Assembly: GCA_963773665.1 (NCBI GenBank)
Contig: CAVZBZ010000016.1
Span: 1 to 64,000 of the forward strand
DNA length: 64,000 nucleotides
Direction of reading: 5' to 3'
Origin: DATJLY01 sp963773665
GTDB lineage: Bacteria; Pseudomonadota; Alphaproteobacteria; ATCC43930; CGMCC-115725
Both the position numbers and the translations under genes were made by a program. Below, piece by piece: positions 8,966-16,594 of this stretch. Each line of letters starts with the position of its first letter. Within the stretch, counting starts at the first letter, position 1. Below the pieces are notes generated by a model, which saw nothing but the letters and a program-made list of their open reading frames with translations, searched no databases and had not been told where the DNA came from.

Positions 8966-8976
8966 CCTTCACCCTA

Positions 8977-10029
8977 GAGCGGGATTGTTTTGGCCGGAGT
9001 TGATTGGGGATTCCCGAATCGGGGGCGTTTCTGATTCAACATGCTGGCTGGGCGAAGGGGGCCGGCATGAATGGCAAAACCTTATTCGATGGATCTTCGC
9101 GAGCGGGTTGTTGCGGCGGTCGAGAACGAGGGGCTGTCGCGGCATGAAGCGGCGTCGCGGTTCGGGGTTGGCGTGAGCACGGCGATCGCCTGGGTGCGGC
9201 GCTTCCGGGAGACGGGGAGCGTGGTGCCGGGACAGATGGGCGGGCACAAGCCGAAGGCGATCCGGGACGAGCATGAGGTTTGGCTGCGCGAGCGCATTCG
9301 CGAGCGCGATTTCACTTTGCGCGGGCTTGTCCGCGAACTCGCCGGGCGCGGCCTCAAGGCCGATTACACCGCGGTCTGGACGTTCGTTCACGCCGAGGAG
9401 TTGAGCTTCAAAAAAAACCGTGCTCGCCAGCGAACAGGATCGCCCCGACGTGGCGAGACGGCGAGCGCAGTGGAAAGCGCGTCAGAGGCGGATTGAACCG
9501 GCGCGCCTGGTCTTCATCGATGAGACCTGGACCAAGGACAACATGGCCCCGCTCCGGGGATGGGGACCGCGCGGCCGGCGGCTGCGCGCCAAGGTGCCGC
9601 AGGCGCGCTGGAAGACCATGACCTTCCTGGCCGCGCTGCGGCACGATCGTATCGACGCGCCCTGGCTGCTCGATGCCCCGATCAACGGCCAGACCTTCCG
9701 GACCTATGTCGAGAAGGTTCTCGTCCCGACCCTGAGACCGGGCGACATCGTCATCATGGACAATCTCGGCAGCCACAAGGGACGCGCCGTCCGTCACGCC
9801 ATCCGTGCCGTCGGCGCCAAGCTCATCCTCCTGCCGAAATACTCGCCCGACCTCAACCCCATCGAACAGCTCTTCGCCAAGCTCAAACACTTGCTGCGCA
9901 AAACCGCCGCGCGAAGCTTCGACGCCGTGACCGAAGCCATCGGACAGCTTCTCGGCAGCTTCACGCCGCAAGAATGCTCAAACTACTTCAGCAACTCCGG
10001 ATATGGTCCCGCCTAATTCAATCCCGCTC
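8977..10029 (+). mobile_element. IS630-family insertion sequence (about 1053 bp)
   Basis: The ends are GAGCGGGATTG at 8977 and its perfect complement CAATCCCGCTC ending at 10029. Both are flanked by TA (8975-8976 and 10030-10031), the target duplication expected of IS630/Tc1 transposons. The element encodes one transposase on the plus strand. A second insertion sequence (IS481 family) landed on its right boundary and split it from the original flank. Confidence 0.92.
9071..10016 (+). CDS. IS630-family transposase (frame shifts at an A8 run)
   Basis: The first frame (9071-9496) gives a helix-turn-helix protein (MAKPYSMDLRERVVAAVE, HEAASRFGVGVSTAIAWVRR). The second frame, to 10016, gives the DDE catalytic domain: FIDETWTKDNM, IVIMDNLGSHKG and YSPDLNPIEQLFAKLKH. 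The join lies at an eight-adenine run, 9410-9417: dropping one A gives the normal family reading SFKKTVLASEQDRPDVARRR. So either the copy uses frameshifting at the A-run, has a real homopolymer insertion that inactivates it, or the run is misread. Confidence 0.9.
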
Positions 10030-10033
10030 TAGC

Positions 10034-11066
10034 TGTGAACTCTCAATAGGTTGTCCACTCGGTCCCGACCGAGGAAACTGATGTTGCTAACGCATCTTTT
10101 TCCTGGGGGGGGACCGAATGGACGTTCACAAGAATGCCCGGCTGACACCGGCAGGTCGAGGGGTCATGGTAGGGCGCGTTGTCGAGGGCGAGGCGCCGCG
10201 GCTCGTCGCGGAAGCGATGGGCGTGTGTGAGAAGACGGTGCGGAGGTGGGTGCGCCGTTTCCACGCCGAAGGTGCAGCGGGCCTGCGCGATCGCTCCTCA
10301 CGGCCGCATCGCGTGCGTCGCCCAACGCCCGCGGTCGTCGTGGTTGGGATCGAGGCGCTGCGCCGCGAACGCTGGACTGGTGCGCAGATCGCGACGGAAT
10401 GCGGCGTGTCGGAAGCGACCGTGTCCCGGGTGCTTCGCCGCCTGGGCCTCAACCGGCTGAAGGCCTTGGAGCCTGCCGAGCCTGTCCGGCGATACGAGCG
10501 CGACCGGCCCGGCGAGCTCATCCATATCGACATCAAGAAGCTCGGGCGTTTCAACCAGGTCGGCCATCGCATCACCGGCGATCGGACCGGTCAGAGCAGC
10601 CATCGCGGCGTCGGCTGGGAGTTCGTCCACGTCTGCATCGACGACGCATCGCGGGTCGCCTTTGCCCGGGTTATGTCCGATGAGCGCAAGGGCAGCGCCG
10701 TGGCCTTCTTGGACGCCGCTGTCGCCTACTATGCCGAACTCGGCGTTACGGTCGATCGCGTCATGACCGACAACGGGTCCTGCTATAGATCCTTCGCTTT
10801 CCGCGACGCCTGCCGAAGGCTCGGCCTCAAGCACATTCGCACCAGGGCCTATACGCCGCAGACTAATGGAAAGGCCGAGCGCTTCATCCAAACAGCGCTC
10901 AGGGAGTGGGCTTACGCCCGTGCCTACACCCACTCAGACCAGCGAACCGTCGAGCTGCCGCGATGGCTGCATCGCTATAACTGGCATCGACCACATGGTA
11001 GCTTGGCAGCAAAACCACCCATCAGCCGCCTCGGTCTATCCGGGGACAACCTGTTGAGGCTCCACA
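10034..11066 (+). mobile_element. IS481-family insertion sequence nested in the IS630 right end
   Basis: The left end TGTGAACTCTCAATAGGTTG (10034) matches the complement of the right end, TGTGGAGCCTCAACAGGTTG (ending 11066), with a few mismatches; AGGTTGTCC is the best conserved block. A perfect 6-bp target duplication TCTAGC lies at 10028-10033 and 11067-11072. The insertion target includes the last 2 bp of the IS630 element and its TA, so this insertion is the younger event. Confidence 0.92.
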
Positions 11067-11071
11067 TCTAG
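10118..11071 (+). CDS. IS481-family transposase
   Basis: 317 residues: an N-terminal helix-turn-helix (APRLVAEAMGVCEKTVRRWV), a second HTH-like segment (GAQIATECGVSEATVSRVLR), then an rve-type DDE integrase core with HIDIKKLGRF, MTDNGSCYRS and TRAYTPQTNGKAERFIQT. The reading frame is intact. The coding frame runs out through the terminal inverted repeat: the last codon straddles the IS end at 11066 and the TAG stop (11069-11071) lies in the duplicated target, so the insertion site itself supplied the stop. Confidence 0.95.
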   Translation: MDVHKNARLTPAGRGVMVGRVVEGEAPRLVAEAMGVCEKTVRRWVRRFHAEGAAGLRDRSSRPHRVRRPTPAVVVVGIEALRRERWTGAQIATECGVSEATVSRVLRRLGLNRLKALEPAEPVRRYERDRPGELIHIDIKKLGRFNQVGHRITGDRTGQSSHRGVGWEFVHVCIDDASRVAFARVMSDERKGSAVAFLDAAVAYYAELGVTVDRVMTDNGSCYRSFAFRDACRRLGLKHIRTRAYTPQTNGKAERFIQTALREWAYARAYTHSDQRTVELPRWLHRYNWHRPHGSLAAKPPISRLGLSGDNLLRLHI

Positions 11072-11077
11072 CCCAAC

Positions 11078-11221
11078 CCTCCCCCTTCAAGGGGGAGGGG
11101 GTTTCCTTTTTTCCCCTCCCCCCTTGAGTGGGAGGGGGTTTTCTTTTTTCCCTCCCCCCTTGAGTGGGAGGGGGTTTTCTTTTTTCCCTCCCCCCTTGAG
11201 GGGGAGGGTGAGGGTGGGGGG
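11078..11221 (+). repeat. Four tandem 36-bp C/G-rich hairpin units with T-runs
   Basis: Units of the form CCCTCCCCCCTTGAG plus TGGGAGGGGG plus TTTTCTTTTTT repeat about every 36 bp (equivalent bases at 11117, 11153 and 11189; the first unit is 37 bp earlier at 11080). Each folds into a hairpin followed by a T-run, which resembles a plus-strand intrinsic terminator repeated several times. It sits between the convergent IS481 transposase and nitrile hydratase-like genes. There are no spacers of differing sequence, so it is not a CRISPR array. Confidence 0.8.
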
Positions 11222-11233
11222 TGACGCGGTCGC

Positions 11234-12214
11234 TCAGCCCGGCTCGTTGGCGCGGGCGACGCCGATCATGCTGTCGCGGGTGACGAGGGCGGCGAGGCGC
11301 TCCTCGCTCCAGCCCTCGGTGCCTTGGGGCCGCTCCGGCAGCACGAGATAGCGCATGTCGGCGGTCGAATCGTGGACGCGGACCGCGACATGATCGGGAA
11401 TGCCGGTGCCGAACTCGGCCAGCACCGCGCGCGGCTCGCGCACGACGCGGCTCCTATAGCTGCGGCTCTTGTACCAGTCGGGCGGCAGGCCCAGCACCAT
11501 GCGCGGATAGCACGAGCACAAGGTGCACACGACGACGTTGTGCAGATCGGGCTTGTTCTCGAGTGCCACGAGATGCGTTGCGCCCATGTCGATGCCGAGC
11601 TCGCGGCACGCGGCCGCGCCGTTCGCCAGGAGCCGCGCCTTGAAGGCAGGATCGGTCCAGGCCTTGGCTATGACGCGCGCGCCCTGCTCGGGTACGCGCC
11701 CATCCATGCGCTCCATCATGCGCCGGATGTCGGCCGGCGCGATGATGCCCTTGGCGATCAGCAGCTCGCGCACCGCGATCTCCATCACCTGGTAATAGGC
11801 CAGGGGCGCATCTTCCTCGTCCGGCTGCTTCGGATGCGGCAGATGGTCGTGGTCATGCGCGTGATCGTGCCCGTCATGGTCGTGTTCGACGCGCTCATCC
11901 TTGAGGCGCGCCTCGACCTGTTCCATCGCGCGGGCGATCTCGTCCGCGGTGAGGACGCCGCGCGCGAGCAGCCCGTTGCCAATGGCCGCCATCCAGCGCT
12001 CGTAATAGGTCATGGCGTCGTAGGCGTTGGGGGCGAGCGCCTCGATCTGGCGGCGCGCCTCGTCGACGCGGCGCAAGCCCCGCTCGGACAGGAGCGCCGC
12101 CAAGGCATCGACGCGCTTCTCCCAGAGCGCGAGCACGTGCTCGCCGCGCTCGACCGGGCCGGCCGGCAGGCCGCCCATGTCGTGATGGCTGCGCATGTCG
12201 TCGTATTCCCGCAT
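11234..12214 (-). CDS. Nitrile hydratase-like fusion: beta N-terminal domain, His-rich linker, alpha subunit
   Basis: 326 residues from ATG 12214, with GGGAGG upstream. Residues 1-105 match the N-terminal half of the nitrile hydratase beta subunit (HDMGGLPAGPVERGE, YYERWMAAIGNGLLARGVL). Residues 108-135 form a His/Asp-rich linker (HDHDGHDHAHDHDHLPHP). From about 138 it is an alpha subunit with the metal-binding claw VCTLCSC, the cobalt-type form with Thr rather than Ser, then YPRMVLGLPPDWYKSRSYRSRVV. The C-terminal SH3-like half of beta is absent here and nearby, as is a metallochaperone gene. It probably hydrates a nitrile or related C-N substrate. The linker may help capture metal; that part is inference. 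Confidence 0.85.
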   Translation of the reverse strand: MREYDDMRSHHDMGGLPAGPVERGEHVLALWEKRVDALAALLSERGLRRVDEARRQIEALAPNAYDAMTYYERWMAAIGNGLLARGVLTADEIARAMEQVEARLKDERVEHDHDGHDHAHDHDHLPHPKQPDEEDAPLAYYQVMEIAVRELLIAKGIIAPADIRRMMERMDGRVPEQGARVIAKAWTDPAFKARLLANGAAACRELGIDMGATHLVALENKPDLHNVVVCTLCSCYPRMVLGLPPDWYKSRSYRSRVVREPRAVLAEFGTGIPDHVAVRVHDSTADMRYLVLPERPQGTEGWSEERLAALVTRDSMIGVARANEPG

Positions 12215-12306
12215 CGTCGCCTCCCTCGTCTGGCGCAGGATAGCACGCGCCCGGTTCTTGACGCGACCGCGGCGGCGGCGGAGGCTTGCCGCAAAAGGGA
12301 GATGCC

Positions 12307-13146
12307 ATGACCGGGGCCGAGCAGGCGCGGCAGGCCGTTTCGTTCCGCGAACGCCACCGCACGAAGCCGGTGCTTCTGCTGCCGAACGTGTGGGACGGGG
12401 CGAGCGCGCGCATCTTCGCCGCGGCCGGGTTCGAGGCGGTCGCGACCACGAGCGGCGGGCTTGCCTGGTCGCTGGGCTATCGCGACGGCGAGGAGGCGCC
12501 GTGGCGCGAAGTGGAAGCCGCTACGGCCCGCATCGTGCGCGCGGCCGGCGTGCCGGTCACGGCCGACATCGAGGCGGGCTATGGCGCGAGCCCGGACGAT
12601 GTCCTCTTGCATGTGCGCGAGATCGTCGAGGCGGGCGTCGTCGGCATCAATCTCGAGGACGGGCTGCACGGGCCGCCGCACATCCGCCCGATCGACGACG
12701 CGGCGCGGCGCATCGCCGCGGCACGCGCGGCAGCGCAACGCGCCGGCGTGCCGATCGTCATCAACGCCCGCACCGACCTCTATCATCTCGGGCTTGGCGA
12801 GCCGGACGCGCGCTTCGCCGAGACATTGGCGCGCGCCAGGGCTTGTCTCGAGGCCGGGGCCGACTGCATCTATCCGTTCGGCCTGCGCGATCCGGAAGTG
12901 ATCGCCCGGCTCGCCGCTGCGCTTGGCGCGCCGATCAACGTCACCGGCCGCGCCGGAATGCCCGATGCCGCATCGCTCGAGCGCATCGGCGTCGCGCGCA
13001 TCACCATCGCGTCGGCGCCGGCGCTCGTCGCGATGTCGGCGGTGGCGGCGCTTGCCAAGGATCTCCGCGCCACCGGGCGCTTCGATGGGCTTCAGCCGAC
13101 GCTGAAGCACCCCGACGCCCAGGCGCTCTTTGCGACGAAAGGATGA
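12307..13146 (+). CDS. Isocitrate lyase / PEP mutase family enzyme
   Basis: 279 residues from ATG 12307 (GGGAGA 7 bp upstream; the ATG-less extension to 12286 is unlikely). The TIM-barrel signatures are LLLPNVWDGASARIFAAAGF, TTSGGLAWSLGYRDGE, VTADIEAGYG and GINLEDGL, where the metal-binding Asp and Glu sit in DIEAGYG and LEDG, followed by INARTDLYHLG. The lyase motif KKCGH is absent, so this is the PEP-mutase or oxaloacetate-hydrolase-like branch acting on a small alpha-keto or phosphono acid. Its stop overlaps the start of the AhpD-like gene by 4 bp (ATGA), so the two are translationally coupled. Confidence 0.87.
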   Translation: MTGAEQARQAVSFRERHRTKPVLLLPNVWDGASARIFAAAGFEAVATTSGGLAWSLGYRDGEEAPWREVEAATARIVRAAGVPVTADIEAGYGASPDDVLLHVREIVEAGVVGINLEDGLHGPPHIRPIDDAARRIAAARAAAQRAGVPIVINARTDLYHLGLGEPDARFAETLARARACLEAGADCIYPFGLRDPEVIARLAAALGAPINVTGRAGMPDAASLERIGVARITIASAPALVAMSAVAALAKDLRATGRFDGLQPTLKHPDAQALFATKG

Positions 13147-13622
13147 ATAGGATGGAAGCGCGACTGGATTACAAGGCGGTGGCGCCGGGCGCGGCGAAGG
13201 TCCTGGCGGAGCTGCACGCCTATGTGCGGCGCTCGGGCCTCGAGCACGCGCTCCTGGAACTGGTCAAGCTGCGCGCCTCGCTCATCAACGGCTGCGCCCA
13301 TTGCATCGACATGCACGTGAAGGAGCTGCGCGCCGCGGGCGAACGCGAGGAGCGCATCCACCTCGTCGCCGCCTGGCGCGAAGCGCCGTTCTACAGTGCG
13401 CGCGAGCGCGCCGCGCTCGCCTGGAGCGAGGCGCTGACCCTCGTCAATGAGGGCCATGTGCCGGACGAGGTTTACGAGGAGGTTCGGAAGGAATTCAGTC
13501 CCGAGGAGCTGGTCAATCTCACGCTCGCGGTGATTGCCATCAATGGCGCGAACCGCATCAACATCGCGTTCCGCACCGTGCCGGGAAGCTACCGGGCGGC
13601 GGCGCGGCGCGCGGCGGAGTGA
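13143..13622 (+). CDS. AhpD-like carboxymuconolactone decarboxylase family protein
   Basis: 159 residues starting at ATG 13143, inside the upstream stop (ATGA overlap); a second ATG follows three codons later. It carries the AhpD redox motif in LINGCAHCIDMHVKELRAAG (CxxC followed by His), suggesting alkylhydroperoxidase or thiol-disulfide activity. Its last 26 codons lie in the 141-bp segment that reappears at 16231, so the insertion next door left the gene intact. Confidence 0.9.
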   Translation: MNRMEARLDYKAVAPGAAKVLAELHAYVRRSGLEHALLELVKLRASLINGCAHCIDMHVKELRAAGEREERIHLVAAWREAPFYSARERAALAWSEALTLVNEGHVPDEVYEEVRKEFSPEELVNLTLAVIAINGANRINIAFRTVPGSYRAAARRAAE

Positions 13623-13685
13623 GGACGGCGCTTCAGCGCGCCACCGGCCGCATCGTGTGGCGCAGCCAGCGCTCGCGGCGGCGCG
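13545..13685 (+). repeat. 141-bp direct repeat, left copy, bounding the RT-nuclease cassette
   Basis: Identical to 16231-16371 except for one base (A in CGCCACCGG here, G in the right copy). This copy holds the real 3' end of the AhpD-like gene plus a dead copy of the 3' end of the small membrane protein gene. The sequence diverges sharply at both edges. Confidence 0.95.
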
Positions 13686-13845
13686 AAACACGTGCCGCGG
13701 CGGCTTTGCGGGCGGTAAAGCAAGGCGGTTTGCCCTTTTTGCTAAACAATTGGCCGAGCCGCCGAAGGACGTCCATCGACCTTAGGTTGCGATAATCCAA
13801 TGGGCTCGCTTAGATTACACCTCACTAATCCTTTCGGGCCCCCAA

Positions 13846-15522
13846 ATGCCCCGCCGGAAACGCCCAGCAAAGAGGGCTGCAGCAAAGAATTCTCAGAGAA
13901 GCTCGCCCGGAAGGCCGAGCGCGTTGAGGCCGAGCTTTGCGCTCGCGGTTGACAATGTCGTTCGCTACGGAGATACCGATATTTTTCCATTTCCGATGGA
14001 GAATTTCGTCTTCGCCGATAATCGTGATGACGTGTTAGAACTGCTGGACGAAATACATCGCAATTTCAAAAGCGTCTTCAATCTTTATCCTCCGGCCAAT
14101 TACAGCACGCTGGCCGCCGTCGGATACCAGGGGTTTCGGTGGGCAACCCAGCTCGACCCTATCTGGAACGCCTATCTACTTGGACTCGTAGTCTCGATCG
14201 GAGAACTGATCGAGGGGGCGCGGTTGCCTGTCCGTGACAAGACGATTTTTTCCTATCGGTTTAAGCCTTCCATCTCGACGAAATCGCTCTTCGACCCGGC
14301 GGTAGGATGGCGCGAGTTTCAAGCCCGGTCGCGAGAGCTAGCAAACAAGAGCGACTACGTACTCCAATGTGACATCAGCGACTTTTACCCGCGCGTATAT
14401 CACCACAGGTTAGAAAATGCGCTAATGCGCGTGGCCGCGCAAAGTGACACTCCTCGTCGTATTATGGATTTGCTACAGCACTTCGCGCGAAACGCTTCGT
14501 ATAGCTTGCCAGTAGGTGGGCCAGCCGCGCGACTGCTATCGGAGTTGCTCCTGAATGCCACAGATCGTCTATTGATGACGACGGGAATAATGTTTTGCAG
14601 GTTTGCGGACGACTACCGGATTTTTACGACAAATCAGGCTGAGGCGTACAAGGCGCTCGTTTTCTTGTCAGAAAAACTCTTGAAAAACGAAGGGCTTTCG
14701 CTTCAGCGTTCAAAAACGAAAATACTTTCGCGATCCGAGTTCTTACAGCTCACTCACGACGAAGCCGTGGACGATGATGAACGCGAGAACGTCTCGCAAG
14801 CAGCACGATTCATGCGATTGCGCCTATTCTACGATCCCTATTCTCCGAGTGCTGCTGAGGATTTCGAGCATTTAAAGCGCGAGATTGGCCAGTTCGATAT
14901 CCTCTCAATGTTGCGATCCGAAATTGGGAAAAGTCAGGTTGACATTTCTCTCACTCGGCGGCTCGTGCAAGCAGCAAGACACATGCCCGCCAGGGAGCGG
15001 GAGAGTGTCGCCGTTTCCCTCATCGAATCATCTTCCACGCTTGCGCCCATATATCCTCAGATATTGATGTTCACTAAGCAGACTTTCAAAGAGCTGTCAG
15101 AATCCGTGAAGCAGCAAATACTGGAGTTCATTCGTCGCGAATTGCGTCAGGGAACGCCGGCAACTGCGCTTGATTTAAATGTGGCATACATGATCCGCGT
15201 GTTGGCCGAGGAACCAAGCACGGAAAGCGAGACATTGCTGATACAGTTGTTCCAAAATACGGCCAGCCCGATTGTTCGCCGTGACATCATCTACGTGCTT
15301 GCGTTGTGGGGAGCCACTTATTGGCTTTCGGATGTTAGAAACGACTTTCAGTCGCTTAGCGCCGCCGAGCGGAGAGCATTCATCGTTGGATCATATTGTT
15401 TGCGTGATGAAGGCTCGCACTGGCGAGACCACACGCGCGATCATTTCTCACCGTTCGAGCGCATCATGATGAAGTGGTACGCGCGACGGTCGAAAAGCCC
15501 GTCATGGCGGCTGCCAATATGA
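13846..15522 (+). CDS. Reverse transcriptase with helical C-terminal domain, probable antiphage (DRT/Abi-like)
   Basis: 558 residues with a basic N-terminus. RT motifs are visible: motif A CDISDFYPRVY (D176), the LPVGGPAARLLSELLLNATD block (221-240), motif C RFADDYRIF (FADD at 253-256, replacing the usual YxDD), then GLSLQRSKTKIL. After about residue 330 the protein is predicted helical and has no maturase, Cas1 or endonuclease domain. This fits defence-associated or Abi-type RTs with helical repeats better than group II introns, retrons or DGRs; I cannot assign a numbered class. Base composition is clearly lower in G+C than the neighbours. A 160-bp leader (13686-13845) could hold the promoter or a template RNA. 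The stop overlaps the next start by ATGA. Confidence 0.85.
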   Translation: MPRRKRPAKRAAAKNSQRSSPGRPSALRPSFALAVDNVVRYGDTDIFPFPMENFVFADNRDDVLELLDEIHRNFKSVFNLYPPANYSTLAAVGYQGFRWATQLDPIWNAYLLGLVVSIGELIEGARLPVRDKTIFSYRFKPSISTKSLFDPAVGWREFQARSRELANKSDYVLQCDISDFYPRVYHHRLENALMRVAAQSDTPRRIMDLLQHFARNASYSLPVGGPAARLLSELLLNATDRLLMTTGIMFCRFADDYRIFTTNQAEAYKALVFLSEKLLKNEGLSLQRSKTKILSRSEFLQLTHDEAVDDDERENVSQAARFMRLRLFYDPYSPSAAEDFEHLKREIGQFDILSMLRSEIGKSQVDISLTRRLVQAARHMPARERESVAVSLIESSSTLAPIYPQILMFTKQTFKELSESVKQQILEFIRRELRQGTPATALDLNVAYMIRVLAEEPSTESETLLIQLFQNTASPIVRRDIIYVLALWGATYWLSDVRNDFQSLSAAERRAFIVGSYCLRDEGSHWRDHTRDHFSPFERIMMKWYARRSKSPSWRLPI

Positions 15523-16229
15523 GCCGCATGACTGGGCGCGACCTAATCGAGAGGTATCCGTCGTTCTGGCAGCCACTGCTGCCATTTGCTGACGTGTTCT
15601 TGCGACAAATCAACTTGCAGCTGCACGAGACTTTTCTAAAACCGATTGACGGAGAAACAGAGGCATCGAGGCGCGCTTTCGTTAACGAATTGTCATTTGA
15701 ACTATGTGCTCGCAGGTTTCCTGATCTAGTCCCAGCGACCGACGTGCGGCCGTTTGTTATCGAGACCAGCAAGGCTGTATTTGAGCGGGTATCCCGTTAT
15801 GAGGGACCGAAGATCGGTCATGCATTATCGGCTGTGGAAATAAAGGAAGCAGTGGTTTTGGCACGTCGGTTGGGCTTCTTTCTAAAGGCTATAATCAGCG
15901 CTACGCCGGTATTGTTTCACGAGAGGCTGCCGGGAGTTGAACTCATCGGCGACGTTTTCCCAGACATAATTGCGGACGACACGCTCGTAGAAGTGAAGAA
16001 TGGAGAACGAGCGTTTAGAAGCATCGACTTGCGGCAGACATTGCTGTACGCGACGGTTGCGTCTGCACAAAGTGCTCGCAAGATTGCCAACCTCTGCTTG
16101 GTCAATCCCCGCCAGGGAATTTTTTTTAGAGCAACGGCCGAGAGCTTGTGCCGCGCGGTTTCTGGTCGCAGTGCTGTTGACCTATTTTCCGAGGTGACCT
16201 TCTTGCTCACTCAGGACGGGATTTATTGA
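15519..16229 (+). CDS. PD-(D/E)XK nuclease-like partner of the reverse transcriptase
   Basis: 236 residues from ATG 15519, chosen because it overlaps the RT stop as ATGA; an upstream ATG at 15474 is in frame but would overlap by 49 bp. The C-terminal half has a restriction-like core: GDVFPDIIADDTLVEVKNGE gives PD (148-149) and E-x-K (158-160), followed by SIDLRQTLLYA with a conserved Arg-Gln as in RecB/Hjc-type nucleases. The N-terminal 120 residues are helical and unrecognised. Its TGA (16227-16229) ends one base before the right direct repeat. It is probably the nucleic-acid-cutting effector or processing partner of the RT; that role is inferred from coupling and motifs. Confidence 0.72.
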   Translation: MSRMTGRDLIERYPSFWQPLLPFADVFLRQINLQLHETFLKPIDGETEASRRAFVNELSFELCARRFPDLVPATDVRPFVIETSKAVFERVSRYEGPKIGHALSAVEIKEAVVLARRLGFFLKAIISATPVLFHERLPGVELIGDVFPDIIADDTLVEVKNGERAFRSIDLRQTLLYATVASAQSARKIANLCLVNPRQGIFFRATAESLCRAVSGRSAVDLFSEVTFLLTQDGIY

Positions 16230-16230
16230 C

Positions 16231-16371
16231 GGCGCGAACCGCATCAACATCGCGTTCCGCACCGTGCCGGGAAGCTACCGGGCGGCGGCGCGGCGCGCGG
16301 CGGAGTGAGGACGGCGCTTCAGCGCGCCGCCGGCCGCATCGTGTGGCGCAGCCAGCGCTCGCGGCGGCGCG
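16231..16371 (+). repeat. 141-bp direct repeat, right copy, bounding the RT-nuclease cassette
   Basis: Matches 13545-13685 at 140 of 141 positions. This copy supplies the genuine C-terminal codons of the small membrane protein on the minus strand, plus a non-coding copy of the AhpD-like 3' end. The repeat spans the former junction between these two convergent genes. Confidence 0.95.
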
Positions 16372-16489
16372 CGGGCGCCGATTCCACCCAGCTCACCAGG
16401 ATGCCGAGCCCGACGATGGCGGCGACTGCCGTGTAGAAATATGCGCTCAGTGCCAACGGGCTGCTGAAAATCGCACTGGCGTCGTCCAT
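16319..16489 (-). CDS. Small single-span membrane protein
   Basis: 56 residues from ATG 16489 with AGGGGAG upstream. One hydrophobic segment (LALSAYFYTAVAAIVGLGIL, about residues 12-31) is followed by a basic tail (APARRRERWLRHTMRPAAR), predicting the C-terminus in the cytosol. I do not recognise a family. Its last codons lie in the right 141-bp repeat. It faces the two TGTGA boxes from the other side, so the same regulator may control it. Confidence 0.65.
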   Translation of the reverse strand: MDDASAIFSSPLALSAYFYTAVAAIVGLGILVSWVESAPARRRERWLRHTMRPAAR

Positions 16490-16542
16490 GACAAGCTCCC
16501 CTGCGTCGTTGCGCTTTATATGAAGGAAGAAGCTGACTGGAC

Positions 16543-16558
16543 TGTGAACTGGCTCACA
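16543..16558. promoter_or_regulatory. Crp-type operator, distal copy
   Basis: TGTGAACTGGCTCACA is a perfect TGTGA-N6-TCACA palindrome, the Crp consensus. It lies in the divergent region between the small membrane protein (start 16489) and the DUF1127 gene (start 16682), 52 bp centre-to-centre from the second copy, about five helical turns. Confidence 0.7.
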
Positions 16559-16594
16559 GGGTACGCGGCGAATTACGCGAAAATTTGAATCGAT

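Noticed and set aside
11078..11221. Regular 36-bp repeats considered as a CRISPR array.
   Set aside because: The units are directly contiguous, without unique spacers, and no cas gene is in the window.
13686..13845. A retron msr/msd region or a DGR template repeat upstream of the RT.
   Set aside because: No inverted repeat pair flanking an msr/msd-like fold, and no near-copy template/variable repeat with A substitutions, could be seen. A structured RNA remains possible but unsupported.
13846..15522. A group II intron-encoded reverse transcriptase.
   Set aside because: There is no maturase or HNH domain after the RT core and no intron domain V-like hairpin was seen downstream; the next gene overlaps the stop.
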